This document shows, piece after piece, positions 1 through 10,837 of a DNA stretch of 64,000 nt. This DNA comes from Sabethes cyaneus. Its lineage: Eukaryota > Arthropoda > Insecta > Diptera > Culicidae. The translations under genes and the position numbers were made by a program. Location: positions 69,895,544 to 69,959,543 of the forward strand of contig NC_071354.1 of assembly GCF_943734655.1 (NCBI RefSeq), read 5' to 3'. A model generated the notes under the pieces. The model saw only the letters and a list, made by a program, of their open reading frames with translations. It was not told the origin of the DNA and did not search any database. Position 1 is the stretch's first letter, and every line of letters begins with the position of its first letter.

Positions 1-100
1 TCAATAGCGACCAATGGGACACCTAGACCTTTCATTTGACACTAAGAACATTAAAATCGGTCCAGCCATCTCCGAGAAAAGTGAGTGAGATTAAAAGCGT

Positions 101-141
<41 letters not shown>

Positions 142-298
142 ACACACACATACACACACACACACAGAAAATGCTCAGTTTTCGAAACTGAGTCGAATGG
201 TATGTAACATTCGGCCCGCAGGACCTTCTTTCCATTTCCGGTTTTCCAAGTGATTTCTATACCTTTATACTATATATTTATATAGTAGAAAGGCAAAA
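1..298 (+). repeat. Module U, 3' part, with (CA)n tract (cut by window edge)
   Basis: This stretch matches 38705-39003 directly and 35993-36303 inverted. It carries a (CA)n tract at about 101-176 and ends in a short imperfect palindrome, CCTTTATAC...GTAGAAAGG. It has no coding potential; the small open frames come from the CA tract. The left part of the module lies outside the window. Confidence 0.85.
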
Positions 299-493
299 CA
301 TCACACATTTTATGATTATTTGAAAATTACTGCTGAGATCTATCAAACGAAACCAAGTTATTTAAAATCGGACGGTTCATTCAAAAGTTATTCAAACTTT
401 AACACTTAAGCACCGTATATTAAACCGTTAAAACGTGTGAAATCAAAACATATCAATCAAATGTTGATTGTATTCAATGTATGAGATGTGTGT

Positions 494-505
494 GATGTAT
501 GTATG

Positions 506-537
<32 letters not shown>

Positions 538-583
538 CATGTATGTATGTATGTATGTGTGTATGTATGTATGTATGTATGTG
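494..583 (+). repeat. (TATG)n microsatellite in module V
   Basis: Nearly uninterrupted TATG repeats. The same position in the other copies holds (ATAC)n at 35686-35790 and a longer (TATG)n at 36735-36912, so tract length differs between copies. Confidence 0.9.
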
Positions 584-691
584 ATGACAATTTGCAATTT
601 TAAAATTTGCAATGAAATTCAAGAAAAGTGAGAAACATGTCAATTGTCTGAAGTTTTTGAAGCCTCTTAGTGGAATACGAACTCTGAAATT

Positions 692-876
692 AAAGAAAAG
701 AAAAAACTTTTACCGACTAAATTCCACTATTTAATATTTATTCGCGACAGATACGTATACGCTTTGAAATAAGACACTGATGAAGCCTGCACGTCGTAGG
801 TGAACTACGTATCTGTTGCAAATAAATATTAAATAGTGGGATTCAATCGAAAAGTTTTTTCTTTTCTTTGATTTCA
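692..876. repeat. Long conserved hairpin in module V
   Basis: The two arms (about 692-757 and 805-876) are inverted copies running from AAAGAAAAGAAAAAACTTTT through ACTATTTAATATTTATT to ACAGATACGTA. The loop holds CACTGATGAAGCC. Copy 3 (37018-37205) keeps both arms. Copy 2 (35405-35590) has lost about 16 bp of one arm beside the loop. Confidence 0.8.
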
Positions 877-1304
877 GATTTCAATTGTCATTTTCTTCAC
901 TTGCTGTTACTCACAATTGTACAAGAAAAGCAAAAAGCGAAGAAAAGCAGTTTATTTAAGCATGTAGGTATAGGGGTGTATAGAATCAAAAATACTGGTG
1001 AGTTGATTTTTCCAAATAAATTTGTACAAATTTCAAACAAATTCTGCGCATCAATAGATGCTCTTTTCAATCAATAGATACTAGAGCTTAGAAATGTTAT
1101 ATAAAAAATAGGAAGTAAACGTTGCACGGTAGAAATTTTGTAAGATTTGTTTTCGTTAGTGATATTTTAAAGGACAGATGTCATGTTTTAATAAATAAAT
1201 CAAAAAAAGACAAGCACTAGGAATCATATCGATCGTATTTCCCATTCTCAAGCATGTTTATGGCGCAGCTTTGGCACTATTTTTCGACCTCATCTAGTTT
1301 TCCT

Positions 1305-1767
1305 AACCCTCTAACATTGTAAAAACGATGCGATCAAGCTAATGACTATCTTTTCATGAAAGTACATTTAAAACAAGCTTAAATTTTGATTTTCATGCAA
1401 AAACAATTATCTGAAGGAGCGCTAGCTAAGAAATAGTTCCATTTCTCGTTTTCATATCTAATGCTCTATTCAGTAATTTTTTTTTAGTTCAGATATATTG
1501 CAAAATTGAAGCCAAGCAAACCAATAGTAAAATTTTGAGAACAATCATTTTGTTGTAGATATCCTTTTTCTTCAAAAGCGAAATATAATAATAATTTTAC
1601 TGAACTCTTGTTTTTCAAAGATGCTAACTTTTGAATGCATGGTATCAATATCAAAATATCAAAAAATCTGCTATGAACAAATACTTCATATTGTCAATTC
1701 AAAACAAGTTTCGTATGTGGCTCTGAAGCCCGATAGTTAAGGCCGTCTGTAGACCCTTTAGAGGGTT
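1305..1767. mobile_element. MITE-like segment, AACCCTCTAA ends, copy 1
   Basis: A 463-bp segment bounded by AACCCTCTAA and TTAGAGGGTT. Copy 3 of module V carries the equivalent at 37647-38108. The terminal inverted repeats are only about 10 bp and there is no coding capacity. It could be a MITE or an internal subunit of module V. Confidence 0.5.
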
Positions 1768-2118
1768 AATTTCTAATTTTCTATACATATTCATTCAAGT
1801 CTGTAAAAATTATCTTTTGTGTTTACATTATTTTTCTATAAATATTATAAAACTAAATAAGGTGTTCATCAAGTAACATAAATGACGCTTACATGTATTT
1901 ACGCACCCAAGGAAAGAAAATATAATTCTACACAATACGTTGTGAATTTTACTGGCAAATAAGGATTTTGAGGAATACGAAACGGATATTTAAAAATATA
2001 GTCTAATATAACATCTATACATCTACAATTAAGTTCCTGAGAAATTAAATAATGATTATTGTGGCAGTAGAAAGGCTAGGTCACGCCGCTAGGTGGATTA
2101 ATTCGGGTTTTTGAGGAT

Positions 2119-4893
2119 AAAAAGACATCTTGCCAGCCGAAACAGATAACAGCAGTCACTTTTGTTTATTCAGCCTTTCGACAATGTTGTCGTTCAGATG
2201 ATCGATCATTCTGCTTACGGCAGAAGAAAATCAATTGCAAACGGAACCGTCCGATGAAATTCGACGACAAGTCGAATAAAACAATCATCACAGGCTTGCA
2301 TTATTTAGCCTTCCTTTGAAGGACAAGATTTCCCATCCGCTTGGGCGATTTCCTCTGTCAGTGTTCAAATGGGGTGATGGAGGGTAATGGGAATTCGATT
2401 CCGATTAATCAAATTCTTACGGTTGACTGCCTAAGCGAGGAACACTTTCGCAGGACAAAGCCGGACAATGAAGATCCCTTTGTCGTAGGCCGTATTTTCT
2501 GTGCGTGTGTTAGGCAATGTTTGTTCAGGCCTTGATGGCATAACAATGGCTCCTGGATTGATGATGATTTGCCTATCCATCACCGTTGTTGGAAAGCAGA
2601 AAGCATCTCGAGCCTCGAGTGACACAGTGAGGGGTTCGGTAAAATGATTATAAATATGGAGAACCTTTTGCAGCACTGATCAGATATTGACTCAGGTCAG
2701 GTTGGTTTGAAGTTGTATGTAAATTTTGCTTACGATGCTGCTTAGCAGGATCTAGCAATGAGGTTCAGGTATTCGTCTTACTGAAATAACATTTCTAGAG
2801 GCGTATTCACGATACACCGAACATTTTCAATTTCAATTTTGTTTTACAAATAGAGGTGCTTTGCCAATCATTTTCTAAAGTTTATTTCTTACATAATGCA
2901 TAACGAATGAAACTCTCAAATCTGCTAGTTTCATCACTATTCACATGTGGAATCCATAAATGTTTCAAAATCCTTTAATATTAAACAAAAATCAAGATCG
3001 CAGAAGTAGAACAGCACTTAAACTGAAGTTCATGTTCAGCAGAATGCACGACTAATTTCTCAACAAAATTCATTTGCATACTTAATTTACAATAACTGCT
3101 TTGTTTTATGCTCCTCAAGGGAGATTTTATACTCTCGTAAGCATGCATGGATAAATTAATGCATCATGTAGATGGGATCATAATTGGTATTCACCGAAGA
3201 TAGACAACCTCACACACACGCGCGGGGAGTGGAACTGTAAACCCAGTCCGATATCGCATCCGACAGACGGCAGCGTCAGTTTAATCATCTACATTAAACA
3301 TCAAATTTGTCCACGAACGAACGGCAGTTGGCATTCGAAAATGAGGAATTGGACCTATTCATCTAATATTGCGCTTCGCCGCGGCGAGTTGTCCGGTCCG
3401 GTCCCCAGCGAGCGAGACCAATAAACGGACGTCCGCCTGGCACAGCCCAATCGACTGCCACGGTACAGCGAAAGGGTGGAACATAACAATAAATCTATTA
3501 ACTTTAATAGCACCCAATAACGATTTCGATGGAAAAACGAAAACTCTGCCCATCCATAGCGAACAGACTGGCATACCATGCAGTCACAGTCGCACACGTT
3601 CAGTTGATAAACAAACTATTTAAATGGAAATTGCCCTCATTTGCATGTTTCAGTATTTTATTTTTCTCTTCGCGATTTTATTTTCCAAAGCACCCACCAC
3701 ATCACCGCAAGGAGTTTCGGTTTGATCCGACTGGTGGATGTTCGGTAATAGGTTCCAGCTGGTAGGGCACGCGACCGGTGCTGAATGATGTGAAACTACA
3801 CACATGTTTGCCAGTTTGCGAGGCAAAAGAAAAGTGTTCAGTTTTTAATTAAATTTGTAAAAATCAGAATGCATTGAACCGATTTTCAGACAGAGAGTTA
3901 AGCGGTTTATTGTGTGACCAAATTTGCTAAATCCTATTGTTGCAGTAAATTGAATCCTTGTCTCTACTATAGTACTATTGCTTACTGGTGCAGACAGTCG
4001 CAGTCGCTTTCTATTTTTCATGCAGCCATTTGAAAAATGATGTGGACGTGTCATTGCAAATTTTGTCTGTTATTGATTTCACAGTGCTTCATTAGGTGGT
4101 TGATGCTGCACTATAAAGGAAGAGGAGAGATGCGAGTCAAATAGGACAATCGGTCAATTTTAAATATATGTTGCCTTGTACTCATAAAAAAATAATTTTC
4201 AAAGCTATATTTAAAAGCATTTTCCACACTGTTTCATCCTGAGATTCTGCAAAATGTGCGTAATTGTTGGTAAGTGAACTAAATTACTCCTAGTTTCTAT
4301 TCATAAGCCTATGCCAGTCTATAGTTTATACCAGCTTGGGTAAATTTGATCTCATTTGTGCAGTTTCGGCGGACTAAAAAGACAATTTGCGTAGCTTCAA
4401 TGTAACTCTTTTTCGAAAGAAGTGCATTCAACCATCTTATTTCTTAAAGATTCGTTGATCACAAATCATCAGAATAATTGTACTGCCTCCTATCAAGAGC
4501 TGAAGTTCCCTTTCAAACGCTCGGCTTAATGGCAATATTTAGTGTGGCTTCGTAAATTTCAATGCAAATAAACTGCACCTTTTACTTGGTGCCAAGCAAT
4601 AATTACCTCGTGGGTTTCTTTGAGAATAGTGGTTTATTATCCATCCATGAATTCTGAATTTCTTTATAGGAGCAGTACATCGTTGTAAGCTCGGCAATTC
4701 TTGGTTTAATGAGGATATTCGAAAAGATATAGAATGGCATGGAAAGATCAGCATTTGTGACACGTTTTTCACAATAGTATGGAAATTTTATGCTGACCTT
4801 TGGAGAAAACTAGAGCATCGTAGATTTGATAGTTATGTGAGTCGTAAAATGTCTGTAAATGTGTTCTTAAGATTTGAATTAGGTAAAGGCTAA
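2119..4893. other. No recognised gene or repeat
   Basis: AT-rich sequence with only short, unsupported open frames. The GC-richer patch at 3360-3480 has overlapping short frames on both strands with no recognisable domain. I see no tRNA, rRNA or transposon signature. Confidence 0.5.
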
Positions 4894-5263
4894 ACTTGCA
4901 AGTAAGCTTGGCATACTCTTTTCGCTTCGAATTTGCTCTTTTGATTACTTCACCACAGCCAAGTAAAATTTGAAAAAGTGCTGTATGGGGCATTTGTAGA
5001 CGTAGTAATTATCTACAATATTGATGAAGAAAGTAACGTTGTATGTTTAGTATTTAATCCGCTGTAAGACTGAACTGCCGTTCAGAGCGCTCTTTTTGTT
5101 GCCAATGGCATCACAGCCTTATAGCGCCCGAAGCACAAAAGGCATGGCCATGCTTACTGCTTCAATATTGTAGATAATAACCAGTTCTACAAATGACCCA
5201 TACAGCACTTTTTCAAATTCAGTGCAGCAATCAAAAAAGTGAAAGGCCAAGCCTGCTTGCAAG
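4894..5263. mobile_element. Foldback/MITE-like element
   Basis: Inverted arms at about 4894-5035 and 5153-5263 share CTTGCAAGTAAGCTTGGC-like outer ends, TTTGAAAAAGTGCTGTATGG and TTATCTACAATATTGA. The central ~115 bp is unrelated. There is no open frame. Class unknown. Confidence 0.65.
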
Positions 5264-5614
5264 CCATTTTACCAACGACATACAAAGAAAAAGCTGAAAC
5301 AAATTGTATTACTTCTTCAGAAGTATCTTACATCTTCTACATATGCAACAATAATTCATCGACACCAATAACAATAAGTGCATCGACAAGTGTAAATGAT
5401 CGTTATTAAAAAAACAAAAAAAAGTGAAATTAAATATCCTCTTGGTAGGGTATGTTGCTGCTTCGTCGTAAATGCCTATTCCCGTCCTATACAACACAAA
5501 TTATTAAAAATATCAGCGATTTTTATGACACACAATGCAAAATTAGTTATTTTCTAATATTTTAGTTTGTTGCCTCTCACACGCGATCAATCAAAGTAAG
5601 CTGAGATCTATCTA

Positions 5615-6000
5615 CAGTCAACCAAAAAAGTATTCGGATAGCAACGCATAAAATTTTCTTTTAGTAATTTTGCACAGTATTTTTGCAAAAATTGGTAACA
5701 CATATTTTTTAAAACAATGTTTAACTAAAGCATATTTAGATGCACAACAAAAATTCGGGGAAAAGCTTTCCGTTTTGAAGATAGGGTACATATAGCTAGA
5801 ATTCCTCAAAAATGCAGTTAAAAAAGTATTCGGACAGTTAACTATTAGTTGAAACAAATGTCCTTTCTCGCTCAACAACTACCTCGTAGGACCATTTACA
5901 TTCTTGATGACCTGTTTTAATCTGTTTGGGATAAAATTAACAATTTTTGAAATATCCCTCTATGAATTGCCAACCATTTTTTTACAAGAGCTCGGTTTAA
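5615..6000 (+). mobile_element. Tc1-like transposon, left-end relic
   Basis: CAGTCAACC begins right after a TA at 5613-5614. The phrase AAAAAAGTATTCGGA occurs near the end (about 5627) and again about 195 bp inside (5821). Paired direct repeats within a terminal inverted repeat are typical of IR/DR-type Tc1 elements. No matching right end or transposase was found, so this is a fragment. Confidence 0.45.
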
Positions 6001-6589
6001 GTCATTGTGATAAGAAATCGAATGATTTCTCATTTAGAAATGAAATTATCTAAAAAGATGTTGAAAAGGGTTCAAATCTAGACTGAATACTGATGTTTCG
6101 ATAGCTCTAGGACAATTATATGGTGCCTACTGCTTACAATTATCGACAGTATGTTCAGATTCAACATCCCGGTACAATATGTATGTACCACACAATTACA
6201 ATTTTGCTTTAATTTCGCATAAAATTGTTCAGATAATTGAGTCTACATTTAGTTCTATCCAAAAATATATATCTTTGCAGCCTCGGAGCTTTCCATGCAC
6301 CTCAACAAGGTATGACATATGAAAAATTTTGATGGACGGATTTTAAAACGGTACGACGAATTTAAGATATAAAATCAGTTGCGTAATTTCAATCAAATGC
6401 TTTATTAATCGCTTTTTAGTGAATTCAAAGGGCACGGATCGGAAGGTAAGGTGTTTGAGTCAAATCAGTAGCAGAGTTTTTGAAGTATTCATTAAATCCA
6501 CCTAAGAAATGATGAAAATTAGAGTGGCTTTCGTTACTACGACGGGAATTAGAAATAAACTCTACTACATTCTAGCCAACCTTCTATTG

Positions 6590-6960
6590 GCGATAAATAT
6601 AGCGAACTCCATGGTCATCTCTTTCAGTTGCCTGCGAAATACTGCGACCACAATAAATTTGTTAAGCTACGTTTTGACTCTTGTGTAAATACAAAATCGA
6701 AAATCGACAACAGATCGACGCTGGGCATGTGGATTTTGCTAAAGCTTTTGACCAGGTTCCACACATTCTTGCGGTCAAGAAGTTCAAAAGAATTACCAGA
6801 ATAATTAACACAATGGATCCTGTCTTATCTTACGGGTCGAGCTATGTACCTCATGGCAACGTCTTGGGACCTTTGCTATTCGTTTTGTTCATTGACGATC
6901 TATGTCGGAAATAGTCACAGAAATCATTGTACTCTGACGACCTCAATTTTACCGTCTAAT
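6590..6960 (+). pseudogene. Jockey-like LINE reverse transcriptase fragment
   Basis: In a frame broken by a stop and indels, the translation gives VDFAKAFDQVPH (RT block with the first catalytic Asp), then VPHGNVLGPLLFVLFIDDLC, then the catalytic YSDD box at 6930-6941. This order is that of a Jockey/CR1-type RT. The 5' endonuclease and the 3' end are missing. The next piece (7275 on) repeats an earlier RT block, so it belongs to a separate copy. Confidence 0.75.
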
Positions 6961-7274
6961 CACTCATGTATTGTCCGATACGCTCTCTAAAATCTTGATT
7001 GAAGGGATAGGGTAAACCCACCACCATATGAAAGTCGGTGCATGTTGATCGGCCTACCAACGTTGTCAAGTAGACGAGTATTGCTCTAAGATATGATCAT
7101 CTTCGTTGTTCTAGCAAACCCCATCGACTGTGCGGGTATATTAGGCAAACTACGGTTTGACATGACATTTCGATGCGAACGATACACCAAACAGAGTTTT
7201 TTCGACAAATTGGTCATCAGCCAGCTTAGGGTACGAATAAACGGGAATGAATTACGTGAGGTCAAGTCATATAT

Positions 7275-7523
7275 GTTCATGGATCTGCATGGCTTCTACC
7301 CTGGCAGATCAACGACGACAAATTTACTGCAGTTCACATCGCATTGGATTAAAAGCATGAAAAATGGCGTACATGTGGATACTATTTACACAAATTTGAA
7401 AGCTACGTTCGGTCGTGTCGATTTTTCTAAATATCTTAGCAGCTAAAACTGAACGTCTCGGCGCTTCACAATACTTCACTGTGTGGCTACATTGAGTCAA
7501 ACAGTTTCATTAACCTGGCTGCC
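7275..7523 (+). pseudogene. Jockey-like LINE RT, left half of split copy
   Basis: The frame reads HGFYPGRSTTTNLLQF and VDTIYTNLKATFGRVD, an RT block also found at 47430-47560. The reading continues into SFINLA and is then cut by the transposon at 7524-9071. It resumes at 9072 with DVPQG. The copy is dead, with stops, and the usual Asp after KA is replaced in the degenerate TFGRVD. Confidence 0.75.
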
Positions 7524-9071
7524 CAGGTAACCAATAAGCATTTAAGTTGCCTTAAATACTATTTAAAAACTATTTTAGAAAACTATTTTAGACAAATATG
7601 CGGCTAATTTACTGCTAGCCCTCTTATAGTGCTGACAGTGCTTAAAGTTTGCTTCTTCTAGAAATGGAACAAACTTTTGCTCATATTGTGGTACTCTTGA
7701 TGAACGGATTTGGAAGTTCTTGGCGCCCACGTGTCGGAAATTTTGTTAGCTTCACTTATGTATTTTTGACATTCCGCAAAACGACCGTATTTTGTAAACA
7801 AACAACATGGAAGTCGAAAGAAGGGATAAATTTGTGCACAGTTGTTTGGAAAATCCATTGTAGTCTGGATCTAGGCTAGCTAAACAGCTGAAATTGCCCA
7901 GAAATACCATATGGCGCGTTATCAAACGGTAGAAGGAAACATTGACGACGATTCGGAAGCCTCAAGCTAATCATCGGAGTGGAACTGTCGACCGGAAACT
8001 GGGTGGTAAGATTTTGAAGACCATCAAGAGGAATTCCAATCTGTCGGACCGTGATTTGACCAGAAAAGTGCTGGCCATAGTACCGTGAGGAGAATACGAC
8101 TCCGAGAAGGAATCAAGTCGTATCGAGCTGGCATACAGCCATACCGAACTATAAAACAGAATAGTATGGCCAAAATTCGTGCTCGAAATCTATACGACCG
8201 GGTGCTAGCCAAGTTCGACGGGTGTCTTCTGATGGACAATGAAACCTATGACAAGGCTGACTTCGGACAAATGCCAGGGCAAAAATTTTACTTGTCAACG
8301 GCATAAATTTGCATGAAAATTTATAATTTGGCAGGGCATCTGCAGCTGCGGTAGATAAACGAAAGTTTTCATTACAAATAAGACAATGACGTCGGAACTA
8401 TACCAAAAGGAGTGTCTCCAAAAACGAATTTTGCCGTTCATTCGATCCCACTACCATCCTGTGATGTTTTGTCAGATTTGGCAAGCTGTCATTACAGCAA
8501 AGTCGTTCAACATTGGTATGCAGAGAAAGGGGTCCAGTTTGTTCCGAAAGACCTTAACCCACCCAATTGCCCCCAGTTCCGCCCTATTGAGAAATACTGG
8601 ACAATCATGAAGAGGAGACTCAAGGCAAAGGGAAAAGTTGTCAAAGACATCAATCAGGTGAAGACTTAGTGGCATATAATAGCCTAAGATGGACTAAGAA
8701 AGTGTGCGCCGTCTTACAGGAAGAGTTTAGAAATTCCCTCGAAACCGTGACGAATAATTTTGTCCGTATTTTTTCTTAAAAGTGTGAAGTAGCATTTGTA
8801 AACAAATGTAGCATTTTGTGTAAGAAAAGATCTTGAATTCAATAATAAATAACTAAAATACATACAATTGTTTTTTTTCCAATACTGTCTGAAGCAAGCT
8901 TTATTTGTGGCTAGTTACCGACAAGAAGAATTTAAATATAATTGTAAATGCCAATTTACAACTGCTATGCAGCAAAAAAGCTGATAAAAAGCAACCTGCA
9001 GTATAAAATGCCAGGGATGCCAATAAACGATTGATATACTGCTCATAACAGTGCTTATAGGTTGTTACCTG
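7524..9071 (+). mobile_element. ITmD37E-type Tc1/mariner transposon
   Basis: A 1548-bp element bounded by CAGGTAACCAATAAGCA on the left and, inverted, CAGGTAACAACCTATAAGCA on the right. It sits inside a Jockey-like RT frame that rejoins across it. Its two ends, including about 70 bp of subterminal sequence on each side, match the 412-bp MITE at 39033-39444. I see no clean target-site duplication. Confidence 0.75.
7807..8779 (+). pseudogene. ITmD37E-type transposase, decayed
   Basis: The reading starts with MEVERRDKFVHSCLENPL, then hits a stop. It continues through a helix-turn-helix region (LAKQLKLPRNTIWRVIKR), the first catalytic Asp in LLMDNETY (near 8230), the second in SDLASCHY (near 8479), and the final Glu in RPIEKYW. 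Exactly 37 residues separate the second Asp from the Glu, which is the ITmD37E signature. At least one in-frame stop and several frameshifts make it inactive, although all three catalytic residues survive in their fragments. The reading ends at TAA 8777-8779. In active relatives the enzyme cuts and pastes at the terminal inverted repeats. Confidence 0.85.
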
Positions 9072-9450
9072 GCTGATGTTCCGCAGGGGAGTAACCTGGA
9101 ACCGTTGCTGTGCTCTTTATTCTTCAATAACGTGTGCTTTATTATCCCGCCTGGTTGTAAAACCTAATCCATTTTCTTGTCGTCTGAAATGCAACGAACT
9201 GCATTGAACTGCAAATATTCTTGACTTCTTTCTCTGATTGGTGCTTGTGAAACTACTTAACTATTAGTGTCTCGAAATGTTTTGTAATTTTTCCAAGAAA
9301 ACTCCTATGTTGTCTAACTATAAACAATCTGGAGAAATGCTAAAATAAGTCACAATAATTAAGGACCTAGGTGTATTATTAGACTCACAACTCTCCTTCA
9401 AACATCACTATTTTTACATCATAGCACGTTCTAATAATGCCAAAGCTGTT
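9072..9450 (+). pseudogene. Jockey-like LINE RT, right half of split copy
   Basis: Resumes with DVPQGSNLEPLL (RT block before the YxDD box), then ALNCK-type sequence matching 47700-47910, then IKDLGVLLDSQLSFKHH, the thumb region usual in Jockey ORF2. The YxDD box itself is lost. It has many stops and frameshifts. Confidence 0.7.
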
Positions 9451-9454
9451 AGGG

Positions 9455-9570
9455 TTTTTACGGATCGACCTCAAGTGGGCTTTTCCCCACTCCTAGGTTT
9501 TATTAGGGCCCATAAAGGTCAAATAAACAAAAATACAATAAACAGATAAACAAGTAAATTAAGAAGTAGT
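9455..9570 (+). repeat. Unclassified repeat, pair with 49295-49410
   Basis: Shares TTTCCCCACTCCTA, an AAAGGTCA motif and a following A/T-rich tract with 49295-49410. Both copies follow LINE remnants. Function and class unknown. Confidence 0.45.
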
Positions 9571-9574
9571 TTTA

Positions 9575-9870
9575 ATCAAGTTTAATGATCTGGTCGAAGC
9601 TGTTCACAAGGACTTTTAAGACATCGTTGAACTAGCCATCAACAACGTAGTGAAGTATCTTCTAGGTTACGCGGAATGAAGATGACGGAACAAGTGGTTC
9701 GACAAAGAGTGTCTACAGGTGCAGGACGAAGAAAACTCTGAACGGATACTAATCTTGCGTTACAAAATTCGTCAGATTGTGGAGCTATAGAGAGCGTGAC
9801 AAGAAGCGATGCTATAAAAACGAAGAGAAGTATGAGGGAATAGAATAGTTGTACCAATCGCCATGACAAG
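9575..9870 (+). pseudogene. RTE-like LINE, endonuclease-RT linker fragment (family 2)
   Basis: The translation gives NKWFDKECLQVQDEKNSERILILRY with flanking basic, stop-broken sequence. WFDxEC followed by a basic helical stretch is the usual linker between the endonuclease and RT of RTE-type elements. It may belong with the RT fragment at 12148-13022. Confidence 0.6.
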
Positions 9871-10837
9871 TTCGCTTCAACACTCCGGACGTCGACGGCT
9901 ATGCCAAATCACCATGTGCTTCTGGGCCAGCCTCTTCTTCGTTGTCATTACGGATCAGTTGAGCGGTTCACTGGAGATCATGTTCACTCCTCTCACCAAG
10001 GTGTCACATCCACTTCCATCGGCACTCTCGAATTTCTGTTGCGTTCCTCGTGTGAATATTGAATATTGTCAAGCCAGCAGGCACTGCGACTGCGACGTAA
10101 ACAGAAACAGGACTGTCGAGCTAATGATTTAACGTTGAAGACACCAAAGCCAGTGTATCCATACAGAAGCGAACGATCTGTCTAAATCATATTGTTACAG
10201 TTGATATTTTGACATTTGTGATGAAAAAAGCCAAAGCAAAACCTTGTGTTACAATTGTCTTTAAGCATCAAGACTCTTCTTTGTTCGCAGCTTTCGCAGC
10301 CGATTATTAGAGTACATGGCAATTACGGAGCTAGTGCAGTACCGGCTAGCCGAGTACTTGTTAGCCGAGGCTTGTTAGTCCAGCATCGTACCTCGAATCT
10401 AACTGGGCGGTTTGTGATGAAATATGTAGGAATTTGTTGTATGCGTATATGCTCGACAATGCTTTGAGTATCTTTTTTGGGGGGGTGCTACCCCATAAGG
10501 CATAAAGTCATTTAGCATAACGCTGCTTGGCATAATGCCATTTGTCATTAACGGCTTGTTCACCAATTCACTCGTCATTTGCTGACAGTTGAGTTATCAG
10601 CATCTTAGCTATCGATTCAGTCGAGTTACTCGACAAAATTATGTCGCGTGTGACTTATATAATACCAAAAGTAGACCAGCCGAGCAAAGTGTCACTCGAC
10701 GTGACTTATATAATATGGCCCTTTTGTCTACAAGTACGAGTAGAAACAGAGAAAATATATTTTTTATCTTCGTACGGACCTACACGGAGATCAGCAGGAA
10801 CAGGATAAGAATTGTGACGGCCATGCTGTGGAGCATG
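9871..10837. other. Unassigned, with ATGCC-type interspersed repeat
   Basis: At about 10495-10560 there are repeats of the kind GGCATAA/ATGCCATTTG, also seen at 62548-62760 and 63565-63650. A GTGACTTATATAATA phrase occurs twice (about 10649 and 10701) within a direct duplication of about 50 bp. No gene is recognised. Confidence 0.45.

Larger units (their letters stand above)
299..2118 (+). repeat. Module V, copy 1
   Basis: A non-coding repeat of about 1.8 kb that begins near AACATCACACATTTTATG and ends at TTCGGGTTTTT. Copy 2 lies inverted at 34497-35992 and copy 3 direct at 36562-38457. All three share the same two ends, so the boundaries are well set. It contains a (TATG)n tract (494-583), a long hairpin (692-876) and an embedded MITE-like segment (1305-1767). 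Over the last 125 bp, copies 1 and 2 are nearly identical, while copy 3 has a deletion there. No transposase or reverse transcriptase is seen, so it is probably a non-autonomous mobile element of unknown class. Confidence 0.8.
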
